A stretch of 64,000 nt of DNA from assembly GCA_031769625.1 (NCBI GenBank), contig JAUIMM010002549.1:620001-684000 (forward strand). Direction: 5' to 3'. This stretch comes from Taudactylus pleione (taxonomy: Eukaryota > Chordata > Amphibia > Anura > Myobatrachidae). The translations under genes and the position numbers were made by a program. Numbering within the stretch: position 1 is the stretch's first letter; each line of letters begins with the position of its first letter. This document shows, piece by piece, positions 61,525 to 64,000 of this stretch. A model generated the notes under the pieces. It saw nothing but the letters and a program-made list of their open reading frames with translations. It was not told where the DNA came from and did not search any database.

Positions 61525-63915
61525 TGCATTGAAACCAATGGAAACAACAAAAACACATACTTTGTGATATCTCCTCTTGTAGGAAACACAGACAGCTCAA
61601 AATTTCACAGAATGTGTTGAAGACCAAGGCCCACAAATGTGATGTGAAATGGTTTTTCTCCCATGTTGCATTTAAGAGACAACAGCAAATGTTCATTTTA
61701 GGCCAGAATGCATTGAAACCAATGGAAACAACAAAAGTGCTTATTTGCGATATCTCCTCTTGTAGCAAACAGAGACAGCTCAAAATTTCACAGAATGTGT
61801 TGAAGACCAAGGCCCACAAATGTGATGTGAAATGGTCTTTCTCCCATGTTGCATTTAACAGAGAACAGCAAATGCTCGTTTTAGACTAAAATGCATTGAA
61901 TCCAATGGAAACAACAAAAGCGCATACTTTGTGATATCTCCTCTTGTAGCAAACACAGACAGCTCAAAATTTCACAGAATGTGTTGAAACCAAAGCCCAC
62001 AAATGTGATGTGAAATGGTTTTTCTCCCATGTTGCATTTAAGAGAAAACAGCAAATGCTCGTTTTAGGCTAAAATGCTTTGAAACCAATCTAAACAACAA
62101 CAACACATACTTTGTGATATCTCCTCTTGTAGGAAACACAGACAGCTCAAAATTTCACAGAATGTGTTGAAGACCAAGGCCCACAAATGTGATGTGAAAT
62201 GGTTTTTCTCCCATGTTGCATTTAAGAGACAACAGCAAATGTTCATTTTAGGCCAGAATGCATTGAAACCAATGGAAACAACAAAAGTGCTTATTTGCGA
62301 TATCTCCTCTTGTAGCAAACACAGACAGCTCAAAATTTCACAGAAAGTTTTGAAGACCAAGTCCCACAAATGTGATGTTAAATGGTTTTTCTACCATGTA
62401 GCGTTTAAGAGAAAACAGTAAATGCTCATTTTAGGCCAAAATGCATTGAAACCAATGGAAACAAAAGCGCATACTTTGCAATATCTCCTCTTGTAGCAAA
62501 CACAGACAGCTCAAAATTTCACATAATGTGTTGAAACCAAGGCCCACAAATGTGATGTGAAATGGTTTTTCTCCCATGTTGCATTTAAGAGAAAACAGCA
62601 AATGCTCGTTTTAGGCAAAAATGCATTGAAGCCAATGGAAACAACAAAACACATATTTTGTGATATCTCCTCTTCTAGAGAACACAGACAGCTCAAAATT
62701 ACACAGAATGCATTGAAGACCAAGGTCCACAAATGTGATGTGAAATGGCTTTTCTCCCATGTTGCGTTTAAGAGAAAACAGCAAATTCTCATTTTAGGCC
62801 AAAATGCATTGAAACCAATGGAAACAACAAAAGCGCATTCTTTGTGATATTTCCTCCTATAGCAAACACAGACAGCTCAAAATTTCACAGAATGTGTTGA
62901 AGACCAAGGCCCACAAGTGTGATGTGAAATGGTTTTTTCTCCCATTTTGCGTTTAAGAGAAAACAGCAAATGCTAATTTTAAGCCAGAATTCATTGAACC
63001 CAATGGAAACAACAAAAGTGCATACTTTGCGATATCTCCTCTTGTAGCAAACACAGACAGCTCAAAATTTCACAGAATGTTTTGAAGAACAAGTCCCACA
63101 AATGTGATGTGAAATGGTTTTTCTACCAAGTAGCGTATAAGAGAAAACAGCAAATGCTCATTTTATGCCGAAATGCATTGAAACCAATGGAAAGAAAAGT
63201 GCATACTTTGCAATATCTCCTCTTGTAGCAAACACAGACAGCTCAAAATTTCACAGAATGTGTTGAAGACCAAGGCCCACAAATGTGATTAGAAATGGTC
63301 TTTCTCCCATTTTGCATTTAAGAGAAAACAGCAAATGCTCGTTTTAGGCTAAAATGCATTGAAACCAATGGAAACAACAAAAACACATATTTTGTGATAT
63401 CTCCTCTTGTAGAAAACACAGACAGCTCAAAATTACACAGAATGCGTTGAAGACCAAGGCCCACAAATGTGATGTGAAATGGCTTTTCTCCCATGTTGCA
63501 TTTAAGAGAAAACAGCAAATGCTCGTTTTAGGCCAAAATGCATTGAAACCAATGGAAACAACAAAAACACATATTTTGTGATATCTCCTCTTGTAGTAAA
63601 CACAGACAGCTCAAAATTACAGAGAATGCGTTGAAGACCAAGGCCCACAAATGTGATGTTAAAAGGCTTTTCTCCCATGTCGCATTTAAGAAAAAACAGC
63701 AAATGCTCGTTTTAGGCCAAAATGCATTGAAACCAATGGAAACAACAAAAGCGCATTTTTTGTGATATTTCCTCCTATAGCAAACACAGACAGCTCAAAA
63801 CTTCTCAGAATGTGTTGAAGACCAAGGCCCACAAGTGTGATGTGAAATGGTTTTTCTCCCATATTGCGTTTAAGAGAAAACAGCAAATGCTCATTTTAGG
63901 CCAGAATGCATTGAA
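61525..63915 (+). repeat. Long duplication unit, copy 2 (7700 bp offset)
   Basis: Partner of 53814-56210. The match stops near 63915, where GAACCCAATGG of copy 1 is replaced by GAAACCAGTGG. Confidence 0.85.
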
Positions 63916-64000
63916 ACCAGTGGAAAGAACAAAAGTTCATAATTTGCAATATCTCCTCTTGTAGCAAACACAGACAGCTCAAAATTTCACAGAATGTGTT

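Larger units (their letters stand above)
26439..64000 (+). repeat. Satellite array, right part (about 205 monomers)
   Basis: The same monomer family and orientation as the left part resume at GCCCACAAATG directly after the LINE. No other non-satellite insertion is visible to the right edge of the window. The first ~1.3 kb is collinear with 15364-16670. Monomers are mostly 184 or 181 bp. A more divergent set is found at about 46.3-53.0 kb and 57.8-59.3 kb. The array continues past the window. Confidence 0.97.

Noticed and set aside
1..64000. CENP-B box (TTCG....A..CGGG core)
   Set aside because: No monomer examined contains the CGGG half or the spacing; CTCGTTTTAGGCC is only superficially similar.
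1..64000. tRNA-like or Pol III promoter boxes in the satellite (SINE origin)
   Set aside because: No GGTTCGA-type B box or tRNA fold was seen in the monomer.

Overview
The window is almost entirely one tandem satellite DNA array, AT-rich with monomers of about 181-186 bp. It is interrupted once by a GC-richer, 7.2 kb autonomous non-LTR retrotransposon (LINE) in the plus orientation. There is no single-copy host gene, RNA gene or CRISPR array. The satellite plus LINE content indicates a eukaryote. The LINE ORF1 carries a domain and three CCHC knuckles like those of vertebrate ZCCHC3, and ORF2 has the layout of the Tx1 group of the L1 lineage. Together these suggest a vertebrate, most likely an amphibian or a fish; the species cannot be fixed from the sequence.

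Layout. Positions 1-19201 hold about 105 head-to-tail monomers. Positions 19202-26438 hold the LINE: a short 5' leader; ORF1 (19295-22255, with an in-frame continuation after a TAG to 22603); ORF2 (22634-26011, apparently intact endonuclease plus reverse transcriptase); and a 3' UTR ending in AATAAA and a few A's. Positions 26439-64000 hold about 205 more monomers in the same orientation.

The array has a nested, mosaic higher-order structure. There is a near-identical 18-mer pair (3300 bp), 19/20-mer blocks (3481 and 3664 bp), and shorter or longer duplications at 736, 1102, 1461, 2746, 2931, 5124, 7700, about 11009 and 13206 bp. All are close to whole multiples of the monomer, as expected from repeated unequal exchange. 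Two linked monomer haplotypes (a 184 bp CCCATGTTGC type and a 181 bp ACCATGTAGC type) are mixed through the array. A more divergent subfamily occupies about 46.3-53.0 kb and 57.8-59.3 kb.

The LINE sits in the satellite without a visible target-site duplication. The monomers on its two sides are out of higher-order register, and a LINE-free paralogue of the right-hand junction is present at about 37.4 kb. ORF1 would supply the RNA-binding nucleocapsid-like protein and ORF2 the nicking and reverse-transcribing enzyme for target-primed reverse transcription. The in-frame TAG near the ORF1 3' end is the only coding defect seen. The many short ORFs inside the satellite are periodic artefacts and are not annotated as genes.
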